Assembly (NCBI GenBank): GCA_036510675.1
Contig: DATCDN010000048.1
Coordinates: 1-38,507, forward strand
Reading direction: 5' to 3'
Length of the DNA: 38,507 nt
Source: JAATGI01 sp036510675
GTDB taxonomy: Bacteria > Pseudomonadota > Alphaproteobacteria > ATCC43930 > CGMCC-115725
The first letter of the stretch is position 1, and every line of letters begins with the position of its first letter. Made by a program: the position numbers and the translations under genes. Shown here one piece after another: positions 15,599 to 23,717 of the stretch. The notes below the pieces were generated by a model. The model did not search any database. It had not been told where the DNA came from and was given only the letters and a program-made list of their open reading frames with translations.

Positions 15599-15852
15599 CT
15601 GTCGGGCAGCGGCGCGCCAGCGCGCGGCGAACTTTCTTCCTGGCCTGCCTCGTGCTGCTCGTCTGCCTCGCCGGCGTCGCGGTTTATGGCTGGTACACGC
15701 TGCGCGATTCGGCGATGAGCACCATCGCGGTGATCGCGCTGGGCGGCGGCGTGCTGCTGACCCTGATCCTCGGCATCGGCTTGATGAGCCTGGTGTTTTA
15801 TAGCAATCGCGAAGGCTATGACGATGATGTCGGCGGGCGTCCCGGCCGATAA
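15595..15852 (+). CDS. Small inner-membrane protein of unknown function
   Basis: The 85-residue product has a basic N-terminus (GQRRASARRT) and two membrane segments, about residues 14-33 (FFLACLVLLVCLAGVAVYGW) and 43-67 (IAVIALGGGVLLTLILGIGL). An acidic, Gly-rich tail (YSNREGYDDDVG) ends the protein. This predicts an N-in, C-in hairpin. The GTG start overlaps the phosphoesterase stop (GTGA), so it is probably translated from the same mRNA. I do not recognise a named family. Confidence 0.7.
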   Translation: MTVGQRRASARRTFFLACLVLLVCLAGVAVYGWYTLRDSAMSTIAVIALGGGVLLTLILGIGLMSLVFYSNREGYDDDVGGRPGR

Positions 15853-16008
15853 TCTAATGATCGGTGTGTGATCCCTCGATCGATATGCCGTAATCCTGCC
15901 ATATTAGAGGGGTAATTGCGCGAACCGATCGCCGCTGGCGGGGTTTCGGCCATCTCGCAACATGTGGTATGGTTCCGCTCCCCAATCGTCAGGATTTAGC
16001 AGATTGCC

Positions 16009-16758
16009 ATGGCCGGCCATTCGCAATTCAAGAACATTATGTACCGCAAGGGCGCGCAGGATAAGAAGCGCGCCAAGGTCTTCACCAAGCTGATCCGCGA
16101 GCTGACCACGGCGGCGCGCGGCGGCCTGCCCGATCCCGCCGCCAATCCCCGGTTGCGCGCAGCGGTGCTGGCGGCGCGGGCCGCCAATATGCCCAAGGAC
16201 ACGGTGGAGCGCGCGATCAAGCGCGGCGCCGGCGGCGACGGCCAGGATAATTACGAGGAAATCCGCTATGAGGGTTATGGTCCCGGCGGCATCGCGGTCA
16301 TCGTCGAGGCGCTGACCGACAATCGCAACCGCACCGCCAGCGAGGTGCGCGCCGCCTTCTCCAAATCGGGCGGCAATCTCGGCGAGACCAACAGCGTCAG
16401 CTTCATGTTCGAGCGCGTCGGCGAGATCGCCTATCCGGCCGCGGCGGCGACCGCCGACCGCATCTTCGAGGCCGGGGTCGAGGCGGGCGCCGAGAATGTC
16501 GAGAGCGACGATGACGGGCACCGCGTGATCTGCGCGCCCGACGATCTCAACACGGTGCGCGATGCGCTGGAAAAAGATTTCGGGTCCGCTACCTCTGCCC
16601 GGCTGGTGTGGAAGCCGAAGACCCAGACCCTGGTCGAGGGCGATACCGCCGAGTCGCTGATAAGGCTGCTGGAAACCCTGGAAGACAGCGATGATGTACA
16701 GAATGTCTACGCCAATTTCGACATGTCCGACGAGGCCATGGCGCGGTTGAGCGCGTGA
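16009..16758 (+). CDS. yebC: YebC/PmpR family protein (TACO1-like)
   Basis: The 249-residue protein starts MAGHSQFKNIMYRKGAQDKK, the diagnostic N-terminus of the YebC family. It contains the conserved FTKLIRELTTAARGGLPDPA, AIKRGAGG and YEGYGPGGIAVIVEALTDN segments and the acidic C-terminus before MSDEAMARLSA. Members act as DNA-binding regulators and/or help ribosomes through difficult motifs. The gene opens the ruv-tol cluster and overlaps ruvC by four bases (GTGA). The usual W in GHSKWANI is F here (GHSQFKNI), as in many alphaproteobacteria. Confidence 0.95.
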   Translation: MAGHSQFKNIMYRKGAQDKKRAKVFTKLIRELTTAARGGLPDPAANPRLRAAVLAARAANMPKDTVERAIKRGAGGDGQDNYEEIRYEGYGPGGIAVIVEALTDNRNRTASEVRAAFSKSGGNLGETNSVSFMFERVGEIAYPAAAATADRIFEAGVEAGAENVESDDDGHRVICAPDDLNTVRDALEKDFGSATSARLVWKPKTQTLVEGDTAESLIRLLETLEDSDDVQNVYANFDMSDEAMARLSA

Positions 16759-17279
16759 ACGGGCGCATGCGCATTATCGGTCTCGATCCGGGTCTGCGAC
16801 ATACGGGATGGGGCGTGATTGCCGTCGACGGCAACCGCCTGCGTCACATCGCCGATGGCGCGGTGCATCCGGCGCCCACGGGCACCCTGGCGGAACGGTT
16901 GGTCGCGCTGTTCGAGGGGCTGGGCACGGTGCTGGCCGCGCATCGGCCCGACGCGGCGGCGGTAGAGGAGACCTTCCTCAACAAGAATCCCGGCTCGACC
17001 TTGAAGCTCGGCGCGGCGCGCGGCGTGGTGCTGCTGGCGCCGGCGCTGAAGGGTATTCCGGTCGCCGAATATTCCGCCAACCTCATCAAGAAATCGGTGG
17101 TCGGCGCCGGCCATGCCGACAAGCATCAGGTGGAGGTAATGGTGCGGATGCTGCTGCCCGGCGTCGTGGCATCGGGCGATGCCGCCGACGCGCTCGCCGT
17201 CGCCATCTGTCACGCCCATCATGTTCAGACGAACCGCGTCTGGGCGGCATCCAAATCGGGGGCTGAGCCCGTATCATGA
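16755..17279 (+). CDS. ruvC: Holliday junction resolvase RuvC
   Basis: RuvC is the endonuclease that cuts Holliday junctions positioned by RuvAB. The 174-residue protein carries the acidic catalytic residues in context: IIGLDPGLRHTGWG, AVEETFLNKNPGS, and the C-terminal SGDAADALAVAICHAH. GTG 16755 overlaps the yebC stop; an in-frame ATG at 16767 starts right at MRIIGLDPG and is a possible alternative. The four-base overlap with ruvA (ATGA) implies coupled translation. Confidence 0.95.
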   Translation: MNGRMRIIGLDPGLRHTGWGVIAVDGNRLRHIADGAVHPAPTGTLAERLVALFEGLGTVLAAHRPDAAAVEETFLNKNPGSTLKLGAARGVVLLAPALKGIPVAEYSANLIKKSVVGAGHADKHQVEVMVRMLLPGVVASGDAADALAVAICHAHHVQTNRVWAASKSGAEPVS

Positions 17280-17878
17280 TCGCGATGCTGTCGGGCCTGG
17301 TGGATCAGATCGGCGAGGAGACGCTGGTGCTCGACGTCAATGGCGTCGGCTATCTGGTCTATGCCTCGGCGCGAACCCTGCGCCGCGCCCAGGCGATCGG
17401 CGCGCCGCTGAAGCTGGTGGTCGAGACGCAATTGCGCGAGGACCGCATTCAATTGTTCGGCTTCATCGACGAGGCCGAGCGCGCTTGGTTCCGCCTGCTG
17501 ACCACGGTTCAGGGCGTCGGCGGCAAGGTCGCGCTGGCGATCCTCGGCGTGCTCGATCCCGACGCGGCGGCGACCGCGATCCTCGCGCAGGACAAGGCGG
17601 CGTTCGTGCGCGCCGACGGTGTCGGCCAGAAGCTGGGCCAGCGCATTGTCATGGAATTGCGCGACAAGGTCGGCGACATGGCGATGCCCGCGACGGCGGG
17701 CGTCGCCGGGACGCTCGCGCCCACGGGCGCCGTCGCCGATGCGGTGTCGGGCCTCGTCAATCTCGGCTATGCCAAAAGCGCCGCCTACGCCGCGGTGATG
17801 GAGGCGGCGAAGCGGCTGGGCGGTGAGGCCAAGTTCGATGCACTGGTGCGGGCCGGGCTGCAGGAGCTGGGCCGATGA
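17276..17878 (+). CDS. ruvA: Holliday junction DNA helicase subunit RuvA
   Basis: RuvA forms the tetrameric platform that binds the four-way junction and loads RuvB. The 200-residue protein begins with the OB-fold (MIAMLSGLVDQIGEETLVLD then VNGVGYLVY). It contains two helix-hairpin-helix motifs (VQGVGGKVALAIL and ADGVGQKLGQRIV). A flexible linker follows, then the C-terminal domain III (AVADAVSGLVNLGYAKSAAY), which contacts RuvB. Start and stop overlap ruvC and ruvB by four bases each. Confidence 0.96.
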   Translation: MIAMLSGLVDQIGEETLVLDVNGVGYLVYASARTLRRAQAIGAPLKLVVETQLREDRIQLFGFIDEAERAWFRLLTTVQGVGGKVALAILGVLDPDAAATAILAQDKAAFVRADGVGQKLGQRIVMELRDKVGDMAMPATAGVAGTLAPTGAVADAVSGLVNLGYAKSAAYAAVMEAAKRLGGEAKFDALVRAGLQELGR

Positions 17879-18930
17879 GCGCGGATAATAGAGTGGTCGC
17901 CCCGCAACCGGATCCCGAGGATGCTCCCGAGACCGGGCTGCGGCCGACCTCGCTCGACGATTTCATCGGCCAGGCCAAGCTGCGCGAGAATCTGCGCATC
18001 TTCGTCGCCGCCGCCAAGGCGCGCGGCGAGCCGCTGGATCATGTGCTGCTGCACGGCCCGCCGGGCCTCGGCAAGACGACGCTGGCGCAGATCGTGGCGC
18101 GCGAGATGGGTGTCGGCTTCCGCGCCACCTCGGGGCCGGTGATTCAGCGCGCCGGCGATCTGGCCGCGCTCTTGACCAATCTTCAGTCGCACGATGTCTT
18201 GTTCATCGACGAGATTCATCGCCTCGCCCCGGCGGTGGAGGAAGTGCTCTATCCCGCGATCGAGGATTTTCAGCTCGACATCATTATCGGCGAGGGGCCG
18301 GCGGCGCGCTCGATGCGCATCGACCTGCAGCCCTTCACCCTGGTCGGCGCGACCACGCGCTCGGGCCTCATCACGCGGCCGCTGCGCGAACGCTTCGGCA
18401 TTCCCTTGCGGCTGAATTTCTATACGCCCGAGGAGCTGTGCCTGATCGTGGCGCGCGGCGGCGGCCTCCTGGGCATGCCGCTCGATCGGGACGGCGCCGC
18501 CGAGATCGCGAGCCGCGCGCGCGGCACCCCGCGCATCGCGGTCCGCCTGCTGCGCCGGGTGCGCGATTTCGCCGCGGTGGCGGGCGCCAAGCGCATTGAT
18601 GCGCGCATCGCCGACGCGGCGCTGGCGCGCCTCGATATCGACAAGATCGGGCTCGATGCCATCGACCGGCGCTATCTGACTTGCATCGCCGAACTCTATG
18701 GTGGCGGCCCGGTCGGCGCCGAGACACTGGCGGCGGCGCTGTCCGAAGAGCGCGACGTGATCGAGGAAGTGATCGAGCCCTATCTGATGCAGGAGGGGCT
18801 GGTGCAGCGCACCTCGCGCGGCCGGCTGCTGACCGATCGCGGCTATCGCCATATCGGGCTGGTGCCGCTGCGCCCACCGGCGGCGGCGGCGCAGCTCAAC
18901 TTGCTGGGTGACGTGGAGGAGACGGGATGA
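17875..18930 (+). CDS. ruvB: Holliday junction branch migration ATPase RuvB
   Basis: RuvB is the hexameric AAA+ motor that pumps DNA through the RuvA-bound junction. The 351-residue protein has the N-terminal RPTSLDDFIGQAKLRENL, Walker A GPPGLGKTTLA (from residue 61), Walker B LFIDEIHRL, sensor 1 (LVGATTRSGLITRPLRERFG) and the C-terminal winged helix (EPYLMQEGLVQRTSRGR then GYRHIGL). The gene overlaps ybgC downstream by four bases, joining the recombination genes to the Tol-Pal cluster, as is common in proteobacteria. Confidence 0.97.
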   Translation: MSADNRVVAPQPDPEDAPETGLRPTSLDDFIGQAKLRENLRIFVAAAKARGEPLDHVLLHGPPGLGKTTLAQIVAREMGVGFRATSGPVIQRAGDLAALLTNLQSHDVLFIDEIHRLAPAVEEVLYPAIEDFQLDIIIGEGPAARSMRIDLQPFTLVGATTRSGLITRPLRERFGIPLRLNFYTPEELCLIVARGGGLLGMPLDRDGAAEIASRARGTPRIAVRLLRRVRDFAAVAGAKRIDARIADAALARLDIDKIGLDAIDRRYLTCIAELYGGGPVGAETLAAALSEERDVIEEVIEPYLMQEGLVQRTSRGRLLTDRGYRHIGLVPLRPPAAAAQLNLLGDVEETG

Positions 18931-19334
18931 ACGCCCATCTCTTCAATCTGCGGGTCTATTGGGAAGATACCGATGCCGGCGGCGTGGTGTATCACGCCAA
19001 TTATCTGAAATTCGCCGAGCGCGCGCGCACCGAAATGCTGCGCCATCTTGGTATCGAGCAGGACCGGCTGCGCGCCGAGACCGGGCTGATGTTCATGGTG
19101 CGGCGACTGGTCGCGGAGTATCTGCGCCCGGCCCGGCTCGATGACGAACTGACGGTCGCGACCCAATTGAAGCATCTCGGCGGCGCGTCGCTCGATCTGG
19201 ATCAGGAGGTGCGCCGCGCGGACCACGCGCTGGTGCGCCTCGCGCTGCGCATCGCCTGCATCGGCGGCGACGGCAAGCCCGCGCGCCTGCCGGACGCGAT
19301 CGTCACTCGCTTCACGTCGCTCAACACAAATTAA
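18927..19334 (+). CDS. ybgC: Tol-Pal associated acyl-CoA thioesterase YbgC
   Basis: This is a cytoplasmic hotdog-fold thioesterase of 135 residues encoded at the head of the tol-pal genes. The active-site segment is YWEDTDAGGVVYHANYLKFA with the catalytic Asp, followed by ERARTEMLRHLGI. The YLRPARLDDELTV and SLDLDQEV stretches complete the fold. Start overlaps ruvB (ATGA). The gap to tolQ is 13 bases. Confidence 0.94.
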   Translation: MNAHLFNLRVYWEDTDAGGVVYHANYLKFAERARTEMLRHLGIEQDRLRAETGLMFMVRRLVAEYLRPARLDDELTVATQLKHLGGASLDLDQEVRRADHALVRLALRIACIGGDGKPARLPDAIVTRFTSLNTN

Positions 19335-19347
19335 CGGAAGAACCAAC

Positions 19348-20082
19348 ATGCAAGGTACCGGCGTCGCACAAATTGCTCTCGGGGGAGGGGTGCCGCACGA
19401 TCTGTCGATTATCACGCTGTTCCTGCAGGCCGATCTCATCGTCAAGATCGTCTGCATCCTCTTACTGCTGGCGTCGTTCTGGTCGTGGGCGGTGATCTTC
19501 GACAAGGTGACGAAGCTGCGGCGGCTGCGCCGGGACGCGGCGACCTTCGAGGAATCCTTCTGGTCGGGTGGCTCGCTCGACGATCTCTTCGATCGCATCG
19601 GGACCCGGCCCGCCGATCCGATGTCGGCGGTGTTCGCGGCGGCGATGCGGGAATGGCGCCGCGCGGCGACGCGGGGCCGGGCGCCGAGTGCCGGCGCGCG
19701 CACCAACGGCCTGCAGGAGCGCATCGAGCGCGTGATGCAGGTCACCATGGGCCGCGAGATGGATCGGCTGGAGCGCTTCATGCCGTTCCTGGCGACGGTC
19801 GGCTCGACGGCGCCGTTCGTCGGGCTGTTCGGCACCGTCTGGGGCATCATGAACAGCTTTCAGTCGATCGCCGCCGCCAAGAATACCAGCCTCGCGGTGG
19901 TCGCGCCGGGCATCGCGGAATCGCTGTTCGCGACCGCGCTGGGCCTGGTGGCCGCGATTCCGGCGGTCATCGCCTACAATAAATTCGCCACCGATTTCGG
20001 GCGCTATGCCGGCCGGCTCGACGGCTTCGCCACCGAGTTCAGCGCCATTCTGTCGCGCCAGCTCGACGAAAAGGGACCCTGA
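19348..20082 (+). CDS. tolQ: Tol-Pal proton-channel subunit TolQ
   Basis: TolQ forms, with TolR, the proton-driven stator that energises TolA during outer-membrane constriction. The 244-residue protein has a first membrane segment at about residues 25-50 (ADLIVKIVCILLLLASFWSW) and a large cytoplasmic loop. The last two segments are close together (LATVGSTAPFVGLFGTVWGI then GIAESLFATALGLVAAIPAV), including the conserved Thr/Pro channel residues. GGAAG about ten bases upstream is the ribosome binding site. Three bases separate it from tolR. Confidence 0.95.
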   Translation: MQGTGVAQIALGGGVPHDLSIITLFLQADLIVKIVCILLLLASFWSWAVIFDKVTKLRRLRRDAATFEESFWSGGSLDDLFDRIGTRPADPMSAVFAAAMREWRRAATRGRAPSAGARTNGLQERIERVMQVTMGREMDRLERFMPFLATVGSTAPFVGLFGTVWGIMNSFQSIAAAKNTSLAVVAPGIAESLFATALGLVAAIPAVIAYNKFATDFGRYAGRLDGFATEFSAILSRQLDEKGP

Positions 20083-20085
20083 GCC

Positions 20086-20580
20086 ATGGCGGGAAACCTG
20101 TCCCAGTGGCGGAGCGGCGGCAAGGGTCAGCGCTATCGTCCGATGAGCGAGATCAACGTCACGCCCATGGTCGATGTCATGCTGGTGCTGCTGGTGATCT
20201 TCATGGTGGCGGCGCCGCTGCTGACCGTCGGCGTGCCGGTCGACCTGCCGCAGACCCAGGCGCCGGCGATCAGCCAGCCGCAGGAGCCGCTGGTCATCAC
20301 CGTCAATGCCGCCGGCAAGCTGTTCATCCAGGATCAGGCGATCGCGGACGATCAGCTGGTGCCCCGGCTCCAGGCGATCACCAAGACCAACGCCGAAGCC
20401 GACATTTATGTCCGAGGCGACCAGGCCATCAATTACGGGCGCGTGATGCAGGTGATGGGCATGGTCAGCGCCGCCGGCTTCAACAAGGTGTCGCTGATTA
20501 CCGAGCCGGTGCAGACCTCCGGTCCGGCCAGCGGCGCGGCGGTCAGCCCCGGCCAGCCGAGCGCGCCCAAGCAACCTTAG
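20086..20580 (+). CDS. tolR: Tol-Pal subunit TolR (ExbD family)
   Basis: TolR partners TolQ in the stator and contacts peptidoglycan. The 164-residue protein has a short cytoplasmic N-terminus ending MSEINVTPMVD and a single membrane helix (DVMLVLLVIFMVAAPLL) whose Asp is the conserved proton-carrying residue. The periplasmic ExbD-type domain contains PLVITVNAAGKLFI, IYVRGDQAINYG and VMQVMGMVSAAGF. A Pro/Ser/Gly-rich tail ends the protein. Four bases separate it from tolA. Confidence 0.95.
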   Translation: MAGNLSQWRSGGKGQRYRPMSEINVTPMVDVMLVLLVIFMVAAPLLTVGVPVDLPQTQAPAISQPQEPLVITVNAAGKLFIQDQAIADDQLVPRLQAITKTNAEADIYVRGDQAINYGRVMQVMGMVSAAGFNKVSLITEPVQTSGPASGAAVSPGQPSAPKQP

Positions 20581-20584
20581 GTCC

Positions 20585-21586
20585 ATGCCGGAACGCAGTA
20601 CCTATATCGCGTCGGGCATCCTGCACCTTGGTTTGGTGCTGATGCTGCTGTTCGGGCTGCCCAATTTCTTCAGCCACAAGCTGCCGGAGCCGACGCCGCT
20701 GGTGGTCCGGCTGGTGCAGTCGGCGCCGGAGACGCGCGCGACCAAGCTGACGCAGACGCCGCCGACCCCGGAGGCCGAGCCGGAGCCGGTGGACGAGCCG
20801 ACGCCGAAGCCCGAGCCGCCCAAGCCGGAACCGCCAAAGCCGCCGCCGCCTCAAGTCGAGCCGCCTCCCCAGGCGAAGCCGCCCGTGCCGCAGCCGCCAC
20901 CCCCGCCCGAGCCGCCGCCACCGGCCCCGCCGCTGCCCAAGCCGGCGCCCCCCGCGCCGCCACCGCCGGCGCCCGAACCCAAGCCGGCGCCGAAGCCCGA
21001 GCCCAAGCCGGTGCCCGCGCCGCCGCTGCCGACGCCGCCCGCGCCTAAACCCGCGCCGCCGCAGCCGAAGCCAGCGCCGCAACCGCCGTCACCGGCCCCG
21101 CCGCCGCCAAAACCGACGCCGCCCAAGCCACGGCCCGATCAGAATTTCGACTCGCTGCTGAAGAATCTGTCGAAGAACGATCCGACCCGGACCGAGCCGC
21201 GCCAGACCGCCGCCCGCGACAATGCGCCGGCGCGGCCGCGCGCCTCGTCGCAGCCGGTGGCGCCGCTTGGGGCGCAATTGACGATGAGCGAAAAGGACCT
21301 GGTGATGCAGCAGATCAATCGCTGCTGGTATGTCCCGCAAGGCGCCCGGGGGGCGGAGAACCTAACCCCCGAATTTCGCCTGACCATGAACCCCGACGGC
21401 ACCGTGCGCGCCGCGCAACTCTTGAATACAGAGCGGATGAGCGACCCGTTCTTCCGCTCCGCCGCCGAATCCGCGCGCCGCGCGTTGTTTAATCCACAAT
21501 GCTCGCCACTCAAGCTGCCGCTGGACAAATATCGCGAGTGGCAAACCTTCACCGTCACCTTCGACCCAAGGGATGCAATCGAATGA
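20585..21586 (+). CDS. tolA: Tol-Pal energy-transducing protein TolA (proline-rich form)
   Basis: TolA spans the periplasm to transmit stator force to TolB/Pal. The 333-residue protein has an N-terminal membrane helix (YIASGILHLGLVLMLLFGL). Where enteric TolA has a long Ala/Lys-rich helix, this one has an unusually proline-dense domain II (about residues 60-180, repeated PEPPKP, PPPP and KPAPP units). This implies a stiff polyproline rod. The C-terminal domain III follows (LTMSEKDLVMQQINRCWYVP, EFRLTMNPDGTV, SAAESARRALFNPQCSPLKL, EWQTFTVTFDP), with two Cys residues as in TolA domain III. The stop overlaps the tolB start (ATGA). Confidence 0.92.
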   Translation: MPERSTYIASGILHLGLVLMLLFGLPNFFSHKLPEPTPLVVRLVQSAPETRATKLTQTPPTPEAEPEPVDEPTPKPEPPKPEPPKPPPPQVEPPPQAKPPVPQPPPPPEPPPPAPPLPKPAPPAPPPPAPEPKPAPKPEPKPVPAPPLPTPPAPKPAPPQPKPAPQPPSPAPPPPKPTPPKPRPDQNFDSLLKNLSKNDPTRTEPRQTAARDNAPARPRASSQPVAPLGAQLTMSEKDLVMQQINRCWYVPQGARGAENLTPEFRLTMNPDGTVRAAQLLNTERMSDPFFRSAAESARRALFNPQCSPLKLPLDKYREWQTFTVTFDPRDAIE

Positions 21587-22914
21587 ACCCTATCCGCTCC
21601 GCGCCCGTTGCCATCCTCATCGCGCTCGGTCTTCTGTTCGCCGCCCCGGCGGCCCGCGCCGAACTTCATCTCGACATCACCCGGGGCAAGGTCGCGCCGA
21701 TGCCGATCGCGCTGCCGCCCTTCACCGGCGTCGATGAGGGCCAGCAGCTCGGCCGCGACATTACCGGCGTGGTGTCGGCCGATCTCGAGCGCTCGGGCTT
21801 GTTCAAGCCGCTCGACCCCCGCGCCTTCGTCGATAAGGATGCCGCGACCCGCACGCCGCCCAATTATCCGGACTGGCGCATCCTCAACGCCCAGGCGCTG
21901 GTCACCGGCGGCGTCACGGTTCAGCCCGATGGCCGCCTCGCGGTCGAGTTCCGCCTCTGGGATGTGTTCGCCCAACAGCAATTATCGGGCCTGCGCTATA
22001 CCGCGACGCGGCAGAATTGGCGCCGTGTCGCGCATATCGTGGCCGACGCCATCTATAAGCGCATCACCGGCGAGGATGGCTATTTCGATACCCGTATCGT
22101 CTACATATCGGAAAGCGGCCCTCTTGAGCATCGCATCAAGCGGCTGGCGATCATGGATCAGGACGGCGCCAACAACCGCTTTCTCACCGATGGCCGCGCC
22201 CTGGTGCTGACCCCGCGCTTTTCGCCGACCTCGCAGGAGATCACCTATCTCTCCTATGCGCGTGGCGCCCCGCGCGTCTATCTCTTCAACATCGATACCG
22301 GGCAGCAGGAAATTCTCGGCGATTTTCCCGGCATGACCTTCGCGCCGCGCTTTTCGCCCGACGGCAACAAGGTGATCATGAGTCTCGCCGTCAACGGCGC
22401 CAGCAACATCTACACGCTCGATCTGCGCACGCGGAAGGCGACCCGCCTGACCGAGACGGCGGCGATCGACACCTCGCCGTGTTTTTCGCCCGATGGCACC
22501 AAAGTGGTGTTCAACTCGGATCGCGGCGGCTCGCAGCAGCTCTATGTCATGAATTCCGACGGCAGCGACATCCACCGCATCACCTTCGCCAAGGGCAAGT
22601 ATGGGACCCCGGTCTGGTCGCCGCGCGGCGACCTGATCGCCTTCACCAAGATCGAGGGCGGGCAGTTCTTCATCGGTGTGATGCATCCCGACGGCAAGGG
22701 CGAGCGGCTGCTGACCAACTCGTTCCTGGTGGAGGGGCCGACCTGGGCACCGAATGGCCGGGTGCTGATGTATTTCAAGGGCAGCCGGGCCGATTCGCAG
22801 GGACGCGGCGGTCACAGCCACCTGTGGACCATCGATTTGACCGGCTTCAACGAGCGCGAGGTGGTAACACCGCAGGATGCGTCAGATCCGGCTTGGTCCC
22901 CCTTGATTCCCTAG
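21583..22914 (+). CDS. tolB: Tol-Pal periplasmic beta-propeller protein TolB
   Basis: TolB shuttles between TolA and the peptidoglycan-bound lipoprotein Pal. The 443-residue protein has a Sec signal peptide (ending AAPAARA, about residue 24). The N-terminal alpha/beta domain includes PMPIALPPFTG. A six-bladed propeller carries repeated FSPDG and WSPRGD motifs (PRFSPDGNKVIMSLAVNGAS, PCFSPDGTKVVFNSDRGGS, TWAPNGRVLMYFKGSR). ATG 21583 overlaps the tolA stop, while a longer upstream frame would lie inside tolA. Length is normal. Confidence 0.96.
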   Translation: MNPIRSAPVAILIALGLLFAAPAARAELHLDITRGKVAPMPIALPPFTGVDEGQQLGRDITGVVSADLERSGLFKPLDPRAFVDKDAATRTPPNYPDWRILNAQALVTGGVTVQPDGRLAVEFRLWDVFAQQQLSGLRYTATRQNWRRVAHIVADAIYKRITGEDGYFDTRIVYISESGPLEHRIKRLAIMDQDGANNRFLTDGRALVLTPRFSPTSQEITYLSYARGAPRVYLFNIDTGQQEILGDFPGMTFAPRFSPDGNKVIMSLAVNGASNIYTLDLRTRKATRLTETAAIDTSPCFSPDGTKVVFNSDRGGSQQLYVMNSDGSDIHRITFAKGKYGTPVWSPRGDLIAFTKIEGGQFFIGVMHPDGKGERLLTNSFLVEGPTWAPNGRVLMYFKGSRADSQGRGGHSHLWTIDLTGFNEREVVTPQDASDPAWSPLIP

Positions 22915-23033
22915 ATTCCCGCTCTTATAGTCCCGCGCGTCTTCAGACTATCATCCTAGGCGATGTCGCGATGCCACCCGGAACGCGCGGGCCTAACCAT
23001 CGTTTCTATCATAAGTAATTAAGCTGCTTCTTC

Positions 23034-23039
23034 GAGGAG
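23034..23039 (+). promoter_or_regulatory. Strong ribosome binding site of pal
   Basis: GAGGAG lies six bases before the pal ATG in an AT-rich leader (TAATTAAGC...GTTAAAA). This differs from the weak sites elsewhere in the cluster and fits the high abundance of Pal. Confidence 0.6.
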
Positions 23040-23045
23040 TTAAAA

Positions 23046-23543
23046 ATGAATCTGCGCCCCTTGAGCCTGCTTGCCGCGGTCCTGCTGGTCGCCGCCTGTT
23101 CCCAGACCCCGCAGAGTGGTGGCGGTGCCGGCGGAGCGGGAGGCGCGACGACGGGCAGTTCAACGTCGAGCACGTCTACCGTTTCACCCGGCTCGAAACA
23201 GGATTTCGTCCAGAATGTCGGCGATCGCGTGTTCTTCCAATTCAATGAGAGCAACATCACCCAGGAAGGCCGCGCCACGCTGGAGAAACAGGCCGACTGG
23301 CTGAAGCGTTACGGCAACGTGACCGTCACGGTCGAGGGCCATTGCGACGATCGCGGCACCCGCGAGTACAATTTGGCGCTGGGTGAGCGTCGCGCCGCCG
23401 CCGTCAAGCGCGCCCTGGTCGCGCTCGGCGTTCCTGGCAATCGCGTCGCGGTGATCTCCTACGGCAAGGAGCGCCCGGTGACCGTCGGCGACAATGAGCA
23501 AGCCTGGGCGCAGAACCGCGTCGGCATCACGGTGATCAACTAG
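23046..23543 (+). CDS. pal: Peptidoglycan-associated lipoprotein Pal
   Basis: Pal is the outer-membrane lipoprotein that binds peptidoglycan and TolB. The 165-residue precursor has a lipobox (LLVAAC, Cys19) and a Gly/Ser/Thr-rich tether. The OmpA-like domain has RVFFQFNESNITQEGRATLE, the peptidoglycan-binding VTVEGHCDDRGTREYNLALG and the following Arg-rich helix ERRAAAVKRAL. The C-terminal motif is NRVGITVIN, where most Pal proteins have NRRAVTV-like residues; the key Asp and Arg in the binding helix are kept. The 131-base gap before the gene may hold its own promoter. Confidence 0.96.
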   Translation: MNLRPLSLLAAVLLVAACSQTPQSGGGAGGAGGATTGSSTSSTSTVSPGSKQDFVQNVGDRVFFQFNESNITQEGRATLEKQADWLKRYGNVTVTVEGHCDDRGTREYNLALGERRAAAVKRALVALGVPGNRVAVISYGKERPVTVGDNEQAWAQNRVGITVIN

Positions 23544-23587
23544 GCATCGCGCCTATCTTTCATCATCCTCGATTTTGAGCGATACGC

Positions 23588-23634
23588 GGGCGCCGGCTCT
23601 TCCCACCAGGGGAGAAGCCGGCGCCCTTGTTTTG
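23588..23634 (+). terminator. Rho-independent terminator after pal
   Basis: A long GC-rich stem (GGGCGCCGGCT at 23588-23598 with AGCCGGCGCCC at 23616-23626, extended by partial pairing around an ACCAG loop) is followed by TTGTTTTG. It separates the pal transcript from cpoB. Confidence 0.8.
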
Positions 23635-23717
23635 CCCCAATTTTTATCTAGGCATTGGAAATCCGGTGGCTGACCCAAGGGGGGTCGGCTCGCTCAACCC
23701 CGCTTCGGCTAGGCACC

